NCBI GenBank assembly: GCA_007844125.1
Contig: CM017567.1
Span: 40,916,190 to 40,980,189 of the forward strand
Reading direction: 5' to 3'
Length of the DNA: 64,000 bases
Source: Sinonovacula constricta
Lineage: Eukaryota; Mollusca; Bivalvia; Cardiida; Solecurtidae
The notes under the pieces are model-generated. The model searched no databases. It had not been told where the DNA came from and saw only the letters and a program-made list of their open reading frames with translations. A program made the position numbers and the translations under genes. Positions 36,437-47,160 of this stretch are shown in pieces; positions within the stretch are counted from its first letter, which is position 1, and each line of letters starts with the position of its first letter.

Positions 36437-36994
36437 CTTTATTTGTTTTCTTTCTTACTTTGTTGGTTGATTTTGTTATTTCTTATACATTTTGTTATTT
36501 CTTTCATTCTTTTAGTTCTCATATATATTTAAAGTTATATTTTATTTTGATTTGTAAAATGTAACGAAACATTTCTAACAAAAGCAATTTAAAAAGTCAT
36601 TCATTGTCAGAATAATGTCATTCAGAGTCATTTTGAATACTAAAACTTGTACCTCTCATGTATTTTCAAAATTAAATATTTAGCTATGAAATAAATACAT
36701 AATCTTGCAGTTACAAAATTGACACCTAGTAATTAATGCAATAAAGAATTTGTAAGGGATCATATAGTAAACAACCCTTTGTGGCTTTGTGTAAAACTAG
36801 CCTACTGTCTCACATCCATACTAGCAGGTAATTTACTTTTGCATTAACCCATCAGAGGTATTACTGTGACAGATTAGCACTATGTTGGCTAAAGACTCCC
36901 TGCAGTGATGACCAGCAATTAGCAGGTCTGGTCGTACGTAGCATGTGGGGGCCTGGCTCAGTGGGATACCACATTCCTTTCGAGATGCCTTTAA
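36141..36994. mobile_element. Second TTAA-flanked inverted-repeat element
   Basis: The left end reads TTAA+AGGCATCTCAAAAAAC and the right end, inverted, TTAA+AGGCATCTCGAAAGGAA. The 854-bp interior has related inverted segments near both ends (CAGCATGTG left, CCACATGCT right; GTCTGTCAC near 36267 and its inverse near 36870). It holds C16 at 36173-36188 and a (TA)n run at 36381-36433. No protein is encoded. The outermost AGG next to TTAA is shared with the other TTAA family, which could mean a common transposase. Confidence 0.6.
36381..36433 (+). repeat. (TA)n microsatellite, ~26 units
   Basis: 53 bp of perfect alternating A and T inside the TTAA element. Confidence 0.95.
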
Positions 36995-37129
36995 GTACAA
37001 AATATGTCAATATAGTCTTCAGATCATTCTTTGAGGCTTTAAGACAGATGTACTGTTTTTTGTTCTTTAGGTGACAAGACGGAATAATTATTATAATATA
37101 ATATAATTAATAACATAAACTTAAAATTC

Positions 37130-37210
37130 CATTTGGGCTGCAGTACACCGGTAGTTCTACCAGGACATTTGTTTTGGGTCTTACTGCACCACTGTAGTTG
37201 GACATCATTA
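37130..37210 (+). mobile_element. SINE family 1, 3' fragment
   Basis: ACCGGTAGTTCTACCAGGAC, then TTGGGTCTTACTGCACC and TTGGACATCATTATCATGA align with the body of the SINE at 44085-44300 (CCGGTGGTTCTACCCAGTCA ... GGACGTTGCTATAATGATC). Confidence 0.45.
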
Positions 37211-37325
37211 TCATGAGCATATCTTTGTCTTTGTGATGCATTTCAAACTCAGCAAAAAAAAATGAGCATATGTTCTGTGCAGTTAGTTGCTTTTAGTGGC
37301 ATCTTTTAATAAAGGACTAGACTCG

Positions 37326-37660
37326 GGGGCCCATTCTCTCACCAGAGGGCGTGCTACACAAGTTTCGCTTACACCTCTGTCAACGCCCGGTGTACAAGAT
37401 TCTTGTACAAAATATAAATAATGAACAAAATGCTCGTGAGATTATTTTGATCTCTGTATATTTTACTTAAAATGAAAATGGGTATTTTTATTTTTTTTAG
37501 AACAATGTTTAAGATATATTTTACCCCAAATTTTCGGGGAACTATTTTGCGACATGTGACGATAGAATATCACGTGTATGAGAACTACTTTTCCCGGCGT
37601 AGACAGAGGTGTAAGCGAAACTTGTGTAGCACGCCCTCTGGTGAGAGAATGTCGGGGGCC
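37326..37660. mobile_element. Foldback element with 49-bp perfect inverted arms
   Basis: The 49 bases 37333-37381 are perfectly repeated in inverted orientation at 37602-37650; imperfect pairing extends outward and inward (GGGGGCCC outside, CGCCCGG inside). The ~220-bp loop holds a 19-base palindrome (TGTACAAGATTCTTGTACA, 37391-37409). There is no coding sequence. A transcript or single strand would form a long hairpin. Probably a MITE; no target duplication was pinned down. Confidence 0.75.
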
Positions 37661-38017
37661 CAGTGGCAGCAAAAACTTGATGTCAATTACTGTTTGCATT
37701 TAACAATATATCTCATTTCTAGGTTTCAAAATTTAATCATCATACAGTCTGAGTGATTGAAACAAAATTCATTCTTACCTTTCCTGATTGGTCATTGAGC
37801 TGGCACTAATTCATCCCACATATTTGATAAGGGTCATCTTTAGCGCTCAGGTTCATTTCCTGTAAACCCATATGAAAATTATATTAAATCTTTGTACATA
37901 TTATGAGAATGACAATATTCTGATTTATTGAATGATTTGTTTATTTAATATTGGTTTTACACACTAATTGGAAATGTAAAGGAGCATGAAAAACTTTTTC
38001 ATGAAAAAGTGAACCTC

Positions 38018-38092
38018 CTCAAGATTCGAACCACAGACCTCACCAATACTAGCAGATCACTATACCAACTGAGCTAAAGAGACTTGGTGAAT
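38018..38092 (-). mobile_element. tRNA-like SINE head
   Basis: Minus strand: A box TTAGCTCAGTTGGTATAGTG and B box GTGGTTCGAATCTTG. The T stem is mispaired, so this is a decayed SINE head or pseudogene. Confidence 0.5.
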
Positions 38093-38463
38093 CAACTAAA
38101 ACTGAAAAAGGGATTGGGGTGGTAAATAGGTTATACTGTAATAGGTAAACCAGGTAAATAGTAGAATCGTGAAAGCACACACATGTAAGCTTAAAAATAT
38201 TAAGCTTTTAAAGTAAATTTTGTCTATTGACTGCTTAGGTCGAAGTTAGGGTCCCTTACTGTGTATAACAATCTAGTATTTACTGCGCTATAGTTGAATG
38301 GACCTTGATTCAAAAAGATGAAGAATGAGCAAAATGATATCCACCCTGAATGACATCCCATGTTCTTCTATACACCACTGTTTTAAATCACTCATTATTT
38401 GAGCTTGCATGCATGTGTTTTCACAACTCTTATATCTGCATGGTTGGTGGAGGGGTTGATGGA

Positions 38464-39222
38464 TGTTACGCTACCCAGATGTTTCGCACCTGATGTTTCG
38501 CTACCTAGGTCCGAGATGTTTCGCCAGCCGGTAGCTGGTAATTGAATTATCAAAGCTGACGGATGTGTGTTTTCTATATAATTCTGTATAATTGAATGTA
38601 ACATTATTATTAATGTCTTTGTTGTCGTTTGACCACCATGGCCTTTTATAATAAATATTTAGATACAGTTTTTATTCTCATTTGTAAGCCATGTCACTGT
38701 TGCACTATAACAGGCGTATCTGTATAATAAATTTTATAAAATATGTAATAAGTTCATTAACCAATCAGAATTAATGTACATGTTATTTATTTATAATAAT
38801 ATAGATTAATTACACCGAGAATGAGTGTAAGGGAAACATTTTTATTAACATTCGTACTAAAATTTTATTTGAACGAGCGTTTATATATATGCAAAAATGA
38901 AAGAAAATTGTGACTTTTTATTAAAGTAAATCTAAGAGGAGAAAATAATCCTGTCCCTAACAGGGATTCGAATCCGGGACCTTCAGATCAGTAGGCTGAT
39001 ACTCAACCATGTTGCTAAAGGGTTAAACCAACAGCAAGGCTGTTGGAAGTGCCTATCTGCAATACATAACAAACAACCCATGCAGTGACCCTTAAAAGAA
39101 CAGTCTCCCATACACATAAAACCCCGAAACACACTTGCTGTTAAACTGGGTAGCGAAATATCTTTGTGCGAAACATCCGAGGTGCGAAACATCTGGGTAG
39201 CGAAACAGAAGGTAGCGAAACA
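38464..39222. mobile_element. Element with inverted GATGTTTCGC-repeat ends
   Basis: At 38464-38530 the plus strand carries several copies of a GATGTTTCGCTACC/GATGTTTCGCACC motif; at 39150-39222 the same motifs appear on the minus strand in the matching order, including CTACCCAGATGTTTCGCACC once at each end. The ~620 bp between contain a tRNA-like head (38950-39020, minus). Arrays of short motifs in inverted orientation at both ends are typical of some non-autonomous DNA transposons. Confidence 0.6.
38950..39020 (-). mobile_element. tRNA-like SINE head inside the inverted-repeat element
   Basis: Minus strand: CCTTTAGCAACATGGTTGAG (A-box region) and GGATTCGAATCCC (B-box region), about 35 bases apart. 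Stems are imperfect; not a functional tRNA. Confidence 0.45.
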
Positions 39223-39413
39223 TCTGTAAATCGGTGGAGGAGGTATGCATCACCCCCACCCCCACCCCACTAAATCCATCCCTGTTTCTTTTGGTTTGAT
39301 AACCGTGGGATCTGCCAATTGTAAACAATTATTCCAAAGAAGCAGTTATAATGTCACTAGAAGTTTGAACAACATATAAATAATCATTGTGTTTAGTGGT
39401 GAGCATTTGAATT

Positions 39414-39602
39414 TTGCTTAACACGATCTTTTTTTTTTATTTAAAGAACGAATTTCGTCACAGAAGTAAGCAATCATCGGCATGCAATGAAAACACGTTT
39501 TATAATGGTCCAGCAACAAACAAACACGTACCATTAGAAAAAAAATCGTATGCATACAGAAAGACTTTAGCAAGTTTTCAGACACTGAGAAAGCGAAAGT
39601 AG
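39414..39602 (+). CDS. Possible exon, weak
   Basis: A T-rich tract and TTTAAAG precede an open frame rich in Lys, Arg and Ser (NEFRHRSKQSSACNENTFYN onward) ending TAG at 39602. No domain and no partner exon are recognised. Could be chance. Confidence 0.2.
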   Translation: MLNTIFFFYLKNEFRHRSKQSSACNENTFYNGPATNKHVPLEKKSYAYRKTLASFQTLRKRK

Positions 39603-39969
39603 AATATTGACCTACTTGTTCCAAGTTGTTGTATACATGCTGATCGCTTCTAGCTGTGGCGGCTGCGTAAAATCCTTTTTCTGCTTTCGTCCTACGACTG
39701 ATTTAAGTTCTGTTGTATTTTCCTGTCTTAAATTCTTCCTAGCACATTTTCGTTACGACTATATCTCTTCAATTCAGTTAAACAAGCTTTTCGATCCAGC
39801 ATTGCCTTGTTTATTCTTTCGCCATTGCACTACCGATGATATGCGCATGCGTCGTAATTATATGATTATATGGCGAGAATGTCGGGATTTTTCCGAAGCT
39901 TGCCGGAGATCGCCGAGTAGGTACGGTTGGATTTTTACGAGCTCGTCGATCGTACGCGATTCGTGAATT
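39603..39969. other. No assigned gene; CpG-richer tract
   Basis: A 119-codon plus frame (39607-39966) has no motif. The segment 39838-39965 is richer in CpG than its surroundings and holds an NRF1-like GCGCATGCGT, so it could be an old promoter. Confidence 0.3.
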
Positions 39970-40632
39970 TTCCCAGGTGTTCCGATTGGTACAATTAAAT
40001 TTTTAAATGAAACAGACCTAAGCCAGGTAGACAAATTCACGTGTTTGGGTACCATCATCACGCCCGAAGGCGGCACAAAGAAAGATATCCAGAACAGACT
40101 TGGGTAAGGCCAGGAATGTATTAAGAGAAATGAACAACATCTGAAGATCAACACAGTTCAGCATCAAGACTATGCTGAAACTCTACCAGAGCTGTGTTGT
40201 ATCTACACTCCTATATGGATCTGAATGCTGGAGGATGACAGAGGCGGATCTCAATAAAATTCGATCCTTTCACACCATATGTCTTCGCATAATCATCCGG
40301 ATATTTTGGCCTGAAAGGATCACTAACGAAGACCTACTAAAAAGATGTGATCAGGAGGACATGGGTCTCACCACAACAAGACGCAGATGGAAATGGATAG
40401 GACATGTTCTCCGGAGAGACCCCCAATCAATTATAAGAACAGCACTGCACTAAACCCCAGATGGCAAACGGAAAGGAAAAAAAGACCGAAAACAAAAACG
40501 AAATGAAAGCGATGCAGCACTCTTGGGGTACTTTGACACGCTTGGCCCAGGATAAGCAGGGATGGAGGAGCTTTGTTGCTGCCCTACACATCACTGGGTG
40601 TACAGGCCGATAATGATGATGATGATGATGCT
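39970..40632 (+). pseudogene. LINE 3' end: polymerase C-terminus and tail
   Basis: The plus strand reads VPIGTIKFLNETDLSQVDKF, TCLGTIITPEGGTKKDIQNR, then in shifted frames TMLKLYQSCVVSTLLYGSEC (40165-40227), WRMTEADLNKIRSF, RRRWKWIGHVLRRDPQS. These are the thumb-to-C-terminal blocks (LYGSECW, RWxWIGHVLR) of RTE- or jockey-like LINE proteins. A decayed 3' part leads to a short tandem tail of GAT/ATG repeats at 40610-40630, the typical simple-repeat end of such elements. The start is truncated and the frame is broken, so it is nonfunctional. Unrelated to the 9-12 kb LINE. Confidence 0.8.
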
Positions 40633-41378
40633 CAAAATTTGAACATCTTCAAATGGAGAGCTATATTTTCGCATGTAATTAGTTTTATCTACTTTCATTT
40701 AGTTGATTTTAAACTAATGGGTGGCTTTAAAAAATGGAATTATTGTAATGAAATTCTCTGTGTCTACATCTTCATCTTTCGACTTCTATCTATTTCTACA
40801 ACTTTCTATAACATTGTTTCTCAATTTCTTTATGACGATTTTTTTGATCACCTTAGAATTGTTTATTACTTTATTTTAGACTACATTCTCGGGTTGCATT
40901 CCATTTCACGAAATACCAATAAAAGAACACACCAGAAACGACCTTGCTCATGTAAAAACTCCCTGGTTACATATAAGATTATATATTAACTTTATAAAAA
41001 GTATTATGATAAAGCTTCAATTTGCTTTATAATTTAACTTATTAGCGAAAACTGTATAAAAAAGAAGGGCTTGTCCAGGAAATTTTCGAACACACCTCGT
41101 ACATGCCGTAATTTCTGACATATGTCTAGGAAAGTAGGCATAACTTAAGGTAAATAAGTCAGAGAATTTATTTGAAGTTTCAAAAGAAATTAACAGTGTT
41201 ATTATTAAAGTAACTCACCATGTAGTGCAAGCAGAATTAGTTTACTAAGATCCAACACGTTAAAGATAATGGCATCACCAGCTAATACGAGATTAAATAT
41301 AATTAAGCTTCAATACTGTCAACTGGTAGTATACAGATCGACACATCGTACTGGTCCCAATATTCACATACTTAGCAT
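40633..41378. other. No gene seen
   Basis: AT-rich DNA. A 138-codon frame entering from the LINE tail (40573-40989) is chance. Confidence 0.45.
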
Positions 41379-41590
41379 ATGGAAGGGCATATCCACCAAT
41401 ATTCCATTTTTAATTTGTAAATTGCATCCCTGCATATCTTACTTCCTGGTTTATGATTTCTCGCATACAGTTTGGAAGTTACAAATCTCAAGTCATAATT
41501 CTCCAGTCATAATTCTTATGTCACAAATTGTATGTTCCCTTACAATTTACAAGTTACAAATCTGAAATTACAAATCTCAAGTCGCCAATT
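41379..41590 (+). mobile_element. One end of the 53.9-kb-type inverted-repeat element
   Basis: TATGGAAGGGCATATCCACC followed by a region of repeated TTACAAATCTCAAGTC motifs matches the left end of the element at 53872-55494. The opposite end is not found nearby, so this is a solo or truncated copy. Confidence 0.5.
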
Positions 41591-42350
41591 ACTAATAAGC
41601 TCAGTAGGCCTATGTGAAAAGATTAACCGAGAACTAATTGCAAAATAATTTTATTTACATAAGGTGAAAGAATGTAATCATAAGTGTTTACCATAAAAAG
41701 TCCCAAAACTTTACGTTTGTAATAAAAGATAAATAAATATAAGTTATCAAAATTAGCCAATTTTACCCTTTTGAAAGAATGACCGACTGCGCCACCATAC
41801 CACCCATAGACATAACTATTTATATGACTATGATACAACCGTAGTTCAAGGGAGATAACTGAGTAAACACAAACCACAAAGCGTGATCCGAGTGGCACAT
41901 ACCCTTGGGGTAGCAAGAAACATCAAGGGAAGTAACTCCGTTTTTCCTTTTTTTTGTTACCCGCAAATTCGGTTCCAAATTGTAACCCCAAACATGACCT
42001 TCCCTTACGCGTTTTTTAACGAGGTTTTCGATTGGCTGGATGAAAAAAATCAACCAATGAGAAAAGGTAAGACATCCTTCCATCGGAGCACGGGGGTTTT
42101 ACCATTAAAACAATTCGGAAAAATAATTTTGGCGAAAAGTGAAAACTATCATTGAAGTGTTCAAATGCAAAACCTTCGTGCTCCACATTAAAATTAGGCT
42201 TATTTTATCTAATAATCATTATTCTAAAAAGAAACACTAAAATATATGTATAAAATGGACGTATTAAGTGTAAATTAACGTATAACACACATGAGTAAAA
42301 ACCGACAAATTTGCCGATGCGGTGCCACAGTCTACATCAACACCGTTCGA
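41591..42350. other. No gene seen
   Basis: Chance frames only. Possibly upstream flank of the candidate gene at 42.37 kb. Confidence 0.35.
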
Positions 42351-42362
42351 TTTTGGCGGGAA
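42351..42362 (+). promoter_or_regulatory. E2F-type site TTTTGGCGGGAA
   Basis: A full match to the E2F consensus TTTSGCGGGAA, placed 4 bp before the candidate start codon at 42366. E2F sites lie near transcription starts of cell-cycle genes. Functional status is inferred. Confidence 0.4.
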
Positions 42363-42365
42363 GCA

Positions 42366-42385
42366 ATGTCAGAGAATATTTTTGG
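42366..42385 (+). CDS. Candidate first exon, unknown small gene
   Basis: ATG TCA GAG AAT ATT TTT GG followed by GTAATT, a usable donor. It encodes MSENIF plus the start of a Gly codon. The next exon (42649) completes that codon as GGA and stays open, so the two join in phase. It follows an E2F-like site. Confidence is limited because the exon is tiny. Confidence 0.35.
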
Positions 42386-42648
42386 GTAATTCTCAACTTT
42401 CTTGTTTGTATACTAAGTGCATTTATCAATGCAATGCTATAATGCAGTATTCTTTCTATTAAAATAACATATTTATTCATAAAATCGTAATAATGTCATT
42501 GCTTATTCACTGATTAATGTCGATGCAGTTTCAGTTGAATATCGCTCATGAATATTGTTTCGTGATCGTAGTGTCTAGTGTCAGTAGAGGTAAATAAGTA
42601 CTTTTTTTTTTCTGAATTAAAAAGCATGGTTGTTTTGTGTTAAAACAG

Positions 42649-42734
42649 ATTCGGACCATCGAAGTTTCTCTGTGATGACTGGTTCTTGAAGAAACGGGTT
42701 GAATGCAGCTTCAATATACCTTAAGCCACAAAGA
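42649..42734 (+). CDS. Candidate second exon, unknown small gene
   Basis: The acceptor GTGTTAAAACAG opens a frame that in the phase set by exon 1 reads FGPSKFLCDDWFLKKRVECS then FNIP and stops at TAA (42722), 10 bp before a consensus donor (GTGAGT). The combined product would be about 31 residues, so this is a microprotein, a 5' part of a broken gene, or the start of a non-coding transcript. No family is recognised. Confidence 0.35.
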
Positions 42735-42959
42735 GTGAGTTTTAAACCATGTAAACATTTGGGCAAATGAAATATTTTGTTGTCGAAAATAGTCCATCTT
42801 TTTTTCGTTTTCAGTAATGAAGCAAAAACGAATCCTTCATTTATTTTTAAATAATTGTTTTTGTATTTTTTATTACATCAATGTGACTTAGGAAGAACCA
42901 CCAAACCATCAAAAGTCATCAGGGTTTATTTTATTTTTATGAATACACTAAAGGGACAC

Positions 42960-43185
42960 ATGTATCATAGTATGATCAGTAAAGTAATGTCCAGCTATTT
43001 TGGTGGAGGTAGACCCGAGACATGTATCTGGGAAGAACCACCGGCACATACAATTGCAATTCAGCTGGAAGACCTTCTGACAGAAGTTCTTCACCCTGAC
43101 CAGAGCTCAAACCCATATAGTAAAAACTGCACAGTCATAGGAGTTTCAAGTTTACAACTCGACCACTTTCACACTGGAATATCTT
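42960..43185 (-). mobile_element. SINE family 1, nearly full-length
   Basis: Read on the minus strand: head GTGGTCGAGTTGTAAACTTG, a B-box-like ATGGGTTTGAGCTC, body GGTCTTCCAGCTGAATTG, CCGGTGGTTCTTCCCAG, CGGGTCTACCTCCACC, and end GCTGGACATTACTTTACTGA. It aligns with 44085-44300 over its length. I recall this body as a common bivalve repeat; that is memory, not a search. Confidence 0.7.
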
Positions 43186-44084
43186 AATATATTACATGTT
43201 TACACCAACTGGAACTCAAACCCACATGTGCTTTAGGTAGCCAATTTCAACCACCTTGTTAAAATATTGAATTTTGCCTGCTATCTGCATTGCAATTTAA
43301 AACTAATTTTTTGTTCAGGGAAAAGGAACTGAAGTTATGAGAAAAGTTGTAATGATCCATCCTGTTTTACTTAGGGCTGGGACCCATCATTTGATAGGAT
43401 AAGATGGCTAGATTTTCAATTAATGGAAAAGAGTTTTGCGATTAATTTTTTTTCCTATTGGTTTGTTTGTTTTTGTTAAATCTTGTAAACATATGTACAA
43501 TACACCGTCTCATATTATCTCACCTACTTCATATTATCCTCTGCTCCTGATGATCATGAGCCACTTATTGCAATTAGGGTTTACCCCCTTGCCCTTCAGT
43601 AGCTCTCAAAAGATTGAGAAAGTCTTTTAGGTCAAATAGTCTTGACTAAAGATGCAGCTAAAGATATCATATGTACTCCTGTGCAATAGACTGCATTTGG
43701 ATGACTTATATGACCAGTTTTGTATAAATCAGAGGCATAAAGTCTACATCTTCAATCACATTCTTTTTGTATAATGTTGGAGTTAAACACTAAATAAAGT
43801 GTTAGTGCTTGAATCTTCAGTAAGAATCATGCTAACTAAATCTGATGTCTTGCATTAAAATGTGGAACATCTGTCCTCTTACACTATTTCCTTATCGATG
43901 AAATATTTAGGACATTTTATGGTTGCCCTATGGATAGGCTACTAAGTACAGACTAACACACCACTTATGTTTTTATGTTCATTGTTAAAATTATATAATA
44001 AATATCCATCTTTTGGCCCTATTCATTGCATACCCCCTCCTTTGTTATACCCTGTTATTTGTATGTCAAATAGAAAATATGGGG
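43186..44084. other. No gene seen
   Basis: AT-rich DNA. GTTGGAGTTAAACACTAAAT near 43768 resembles the terminal segment of bivalve SINEs (memory). Confidence 0.4.
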
Positions 44085-44300
44085 GGCGCCCTTGGTACAG
44101 TGGTAGAGTCGCCGATTTGTAACTCCTCTGACTGCTTAGCCTCTCACCGCGCGGGTTCGAGTCCCGTTTTGGGCGAAGGACTTAATGTGAGGAGGTCTTC
44201 CAGCTGACCTGTGGCGCGCCGGTGGTTCTACCCAGTCATGTGTCTGGGGTCTTCCTCCACCCAGAAAGCTGGACGTTGCTATAATGATCATAAATGGTTG
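44085..44300 (+). mobile_element. SINE family 1, full-length
   Basis: A tRNA-like head (CTTGGTACAGTGGTAGAGTC as A box, GCGGGTTCGAGTCCCG as B box, CGCCC/GGGCG ends able to pair) is followed by a body GAGGTCTTCCAGCTGACC, CCGGTGGTTCTACCCAGTCA, GGGGTCTTCCTCCACC, and the end GCTGGACGTTGCTATAATGA. It is transcribed internally by RNA polymerase III if active and mobilised by a partner LINE. The extended anticodon-arm region rules out a normal tRNA gene. Confidence 0.75.
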
Positions 44301-46558
44301 CTGCAATGTATTTACAAAAAAGAAAAAGAAAAAAAAAAAGAAAGAAAATTTGGAATTTCACATTTTAAAGTGCTTGATACAGTGTTGATTTTTTATCTTC
44401 ATTGGTACAGTCCATTTGATTTAAAGTTGTACTTATTATATTTCTGAAAGAATTTCAGGAGAGTTTTTTGTATGCAGATTTTCTGTGCATGAAGACTTCA
44501 TTTTTATCATTTCAGAGTAGTTATCAAGTATTAGGATAGAGGTTAAATAATCTCAAAGGGACTCTTTTGGTTTTTACTGTAAATTTTTTATCTGGTTTTG
44601 TTATGATTGTGACTTACAATATAATATTGAAACATGTTACTTTTCATCAGAATATTCTCATTATTTCAAAAGGATGCCTATGAACCAACTTTTACTTCCA
44701 ATAGGAAAAAACTTTATTAAAGCTCTATTTTTCATTATATTTGGACTTGATAAATACCTTGCTAAGGGTATTTTCTGATAATACATGTATGTGTCGTCCT
44801 ATATAATTGCATACTTTTGGTATACTACAAATGAAGTAAAATTTAAAAACTAAATTAAAGTAGGTTTTTTTTTATCAAACTGATACAGCGTCATTTTTTT
44901 ATATTACCACAATAAATAAGGATTAAATTAATAATTTCAACTTCAGTTTGTTTCTTTGTGAATATTTTTACACAGTATTTGCCCTCTACTATTGTATAAA
45001 CTTAAATAGGAATATTTTCTATATTTTTTCTATGTAATTTTAAATTTATATTTAAAAAAATATTTTTTAATTGATCCTTTTTCTTTCAGACTAAACAGAC
45101 AGGAGACGAAGTTCTTGAAATTGCAAGGTGGAATGTCATGTTAAAATTTAAATAAATTATAAAATATTTTAGCTTTGTGTTTTTATTTCTCAATTTACAT
45201 TCCGAATAATTTGAGGAAAAAAAGGAATATCCCTTACAAATTTCTTTCTTTGTTAAGTCCTGGACAAGTTTAAATAACACTTTTCAAAACTTCTACTTTG
45301 AATAAAAATAATAAAAACATTGAGTACAATTTAATAATTCTAAACATACATAACCCTAAAACATAACTCTTTCAAATATGCATCATAGAAAAAACGCTTA
45401 AGAAAATTGCATTTTTCAAACTTTTTTTTTACTATATCCAAATAATCAAATACTATATTTTTTCATTAGGGCATCTGGAACTAAGTTTTCCTACTATAAT
45501 ATTGTTTGAATGATGTAAAAGTAAGTAAATCTGTCATAAAAAACTCTCCAATTAATATGAATGCATTATAAACAACATTAACATACAGGGTACGGATTTT
45601 CAGGCAGAAATGAAAAAGGGCCACCAAACTAGCATTTTTTTAAAAAATCGTTAAAAAAAAGTGACTATAGATATTTTGACAAACTAAACTGTTTTTAATT
45701 TCTTGGATGGGAAATAATATAAGTGCCAAATTTCAGCTTCCTGTCATTAAAAATAAAAAATCGATGTTCCATGCTACTTGGGGTGCGTTCAGGGTGGCAA
45801 ACCGTAGCGTTAAGTTTATACATTGATACTATATAATGTCTAATTTAATTTTCACTAAAATCTTTTGTCATTGTATTATAAGTATGAAATAATGCATATA
45901 GTGTAAATAGTTTAAGATTAATATATTTAGATATAGAACTAGGAAACTTTGCTTCTTTCTCTATTCTATTCTATTTTGTCTAAACTAGCTAACCTTGTCA
46001 TTTAAGGATATACCAAATTTCTTGACGATGGACACTGTTCAAGTCAAATATTATATAGTTTAATGTAAATGATAAGGTTTCGGATATGTATTAAATATAG
46101 GCATAAAAGAATTAGATACACTTGTATTCTGCATTGACAGCTGTATCTGACAGTGAAGATATGTATAATAGATATCTACATAAATAAATATGCTTTAGGT
46201 CCCCTCGCTAGAGAAGATTTACTATTCATAGACATTTGCTTTGTTTAGACTGTAGTATATTATTTTATTATATACACTATAACAGAGACGTATAACAATA
46301 TCTACGTCTCTGACTATAACAATTAATGTTTGAAGTTTTGATAAAGCAAAATTATTCGTTGTTGTTTTTTGGTTCACGTGACATGTTAAGTATCTATATG
46401 TATACATGTTTTAAAGATGATGTACACTATTATATGTACAAATCTTAAATAAAATTTCTGTTCGTTCGTATTTTTACTACGCTGAACCGACCGTACGCCA
46501 CATTCGATTGCCTCGGTTCGAAAACGTATCTCGGAGGTAGTGTGCGAAACAAAACAAG
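44301..46558. other. No gene seen; one small hairpin
   Basis: AT-rich DNA. AGAGACGTA and TACGTCTCT (46285-46312) form a 9-bp stem with a 10-base loop. Confidence 0.45.
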
Positions 46559-46569
46559 ATGGCTGCCAG
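46559..46569 (+). CDS. Candidate first coding exon, unknown gene
   Basis: AACAAGATGGCTGCCAG followed by GTGAAT. AAGATGGC at the start codon is the YY1-type start motif common in animal 5' exons. It encodes MAA plus two bases. The next exon (46963) is compatible. The upstream 100 bp (46480-46558) is CpG-richer than its surroundings, as expected of a promoter. Confidence 0.35.
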
Positions 46570-46962
46570 GTGAATGTTTACTTTTGATAGATCTATTGGA
46601 AATAACTTCAATTACAGTTAATTTTCAGCGACAAAACTATTTGTAAATGTCATATATTATGCAGAATTATGCAGGATACGTTTTCCTGACAGTTTTTAGT
46701 ACTTAGTTGGCCGGTATATGTAAACAAACGATTGAAACGGTAAAAATACCAGAAACTTGCATCAATGTCTGCTCATTTCATAGATGAAACTAATATAATA
46801 TTAAATTCAAATAAGGGAATCTTGTCTATTTATTTCTCCCATTTTGCCAGTGTAGTTTTACTTCTTTCATGAATGCATTTCTTTGTTTTTCTTACCATTA
46901 TTATTATTTTAAATGTCATTGTCATTGATCCATTTTAAAAATTCAGTATTGTTTAATTACAG

Positions 46963-47054
46963 TAAACCAGTGGGTTTAAATCCATTAAACACCTTTTTGA
47001 ATGGGGCAGAGAAGAAGGAGCATGTGGAGAGGCCATTCTGATAAACTGAAAGAG
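46963..47054 (+). CDS. Candidate second exon, unknown gene
   Basis: After the acceptor GTTTAATTACAG, the phase set by exon 1 gives MAAS then KPVGLNPLNTFLNGAEKKEH and VERPF before TGA at 47039; the donor GTATTT follows at 47055. The product would be about 29 residues, so either a microprotein or a frame-disrupted remnant. All three frames of this exon close before the donor. Confidence 0.35.
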
Positions 47055-47104
47055 GTATTTTTCATGCTTGTGCTCATGTATGATGCACCAATTATTTTGA
47101 TTCA

Positions 47105-47160
47105 TACATGAATCAGTGGTTCTACCCAGTCATTTGTGTGGTGTTCTCCTCGACTATATA
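47105..47160 (+). mobile_element. SINE family 1, small fragment
   Basis: AGTGGTTCTACCCAGTCATT, then GTGTGGTGTTCTCCTCGAC match the SINE body centred on GGTGGTTCTACCCAGTCA. Confidence 0.45.

Noticed and set aside
39607..39966. 119-codon plus frame next to a CpG-richer tract
   Set aside because: No domain and no splice partners; retained only as an unassigned region.
40573..40989. 138-codon plus frame beginning in a run of Asp codons
   Set aside because: The Asp run is the LINE's GAT-repeat tail; the remainder is Phe/Ile/Tyr-rich AT-driven sequence.
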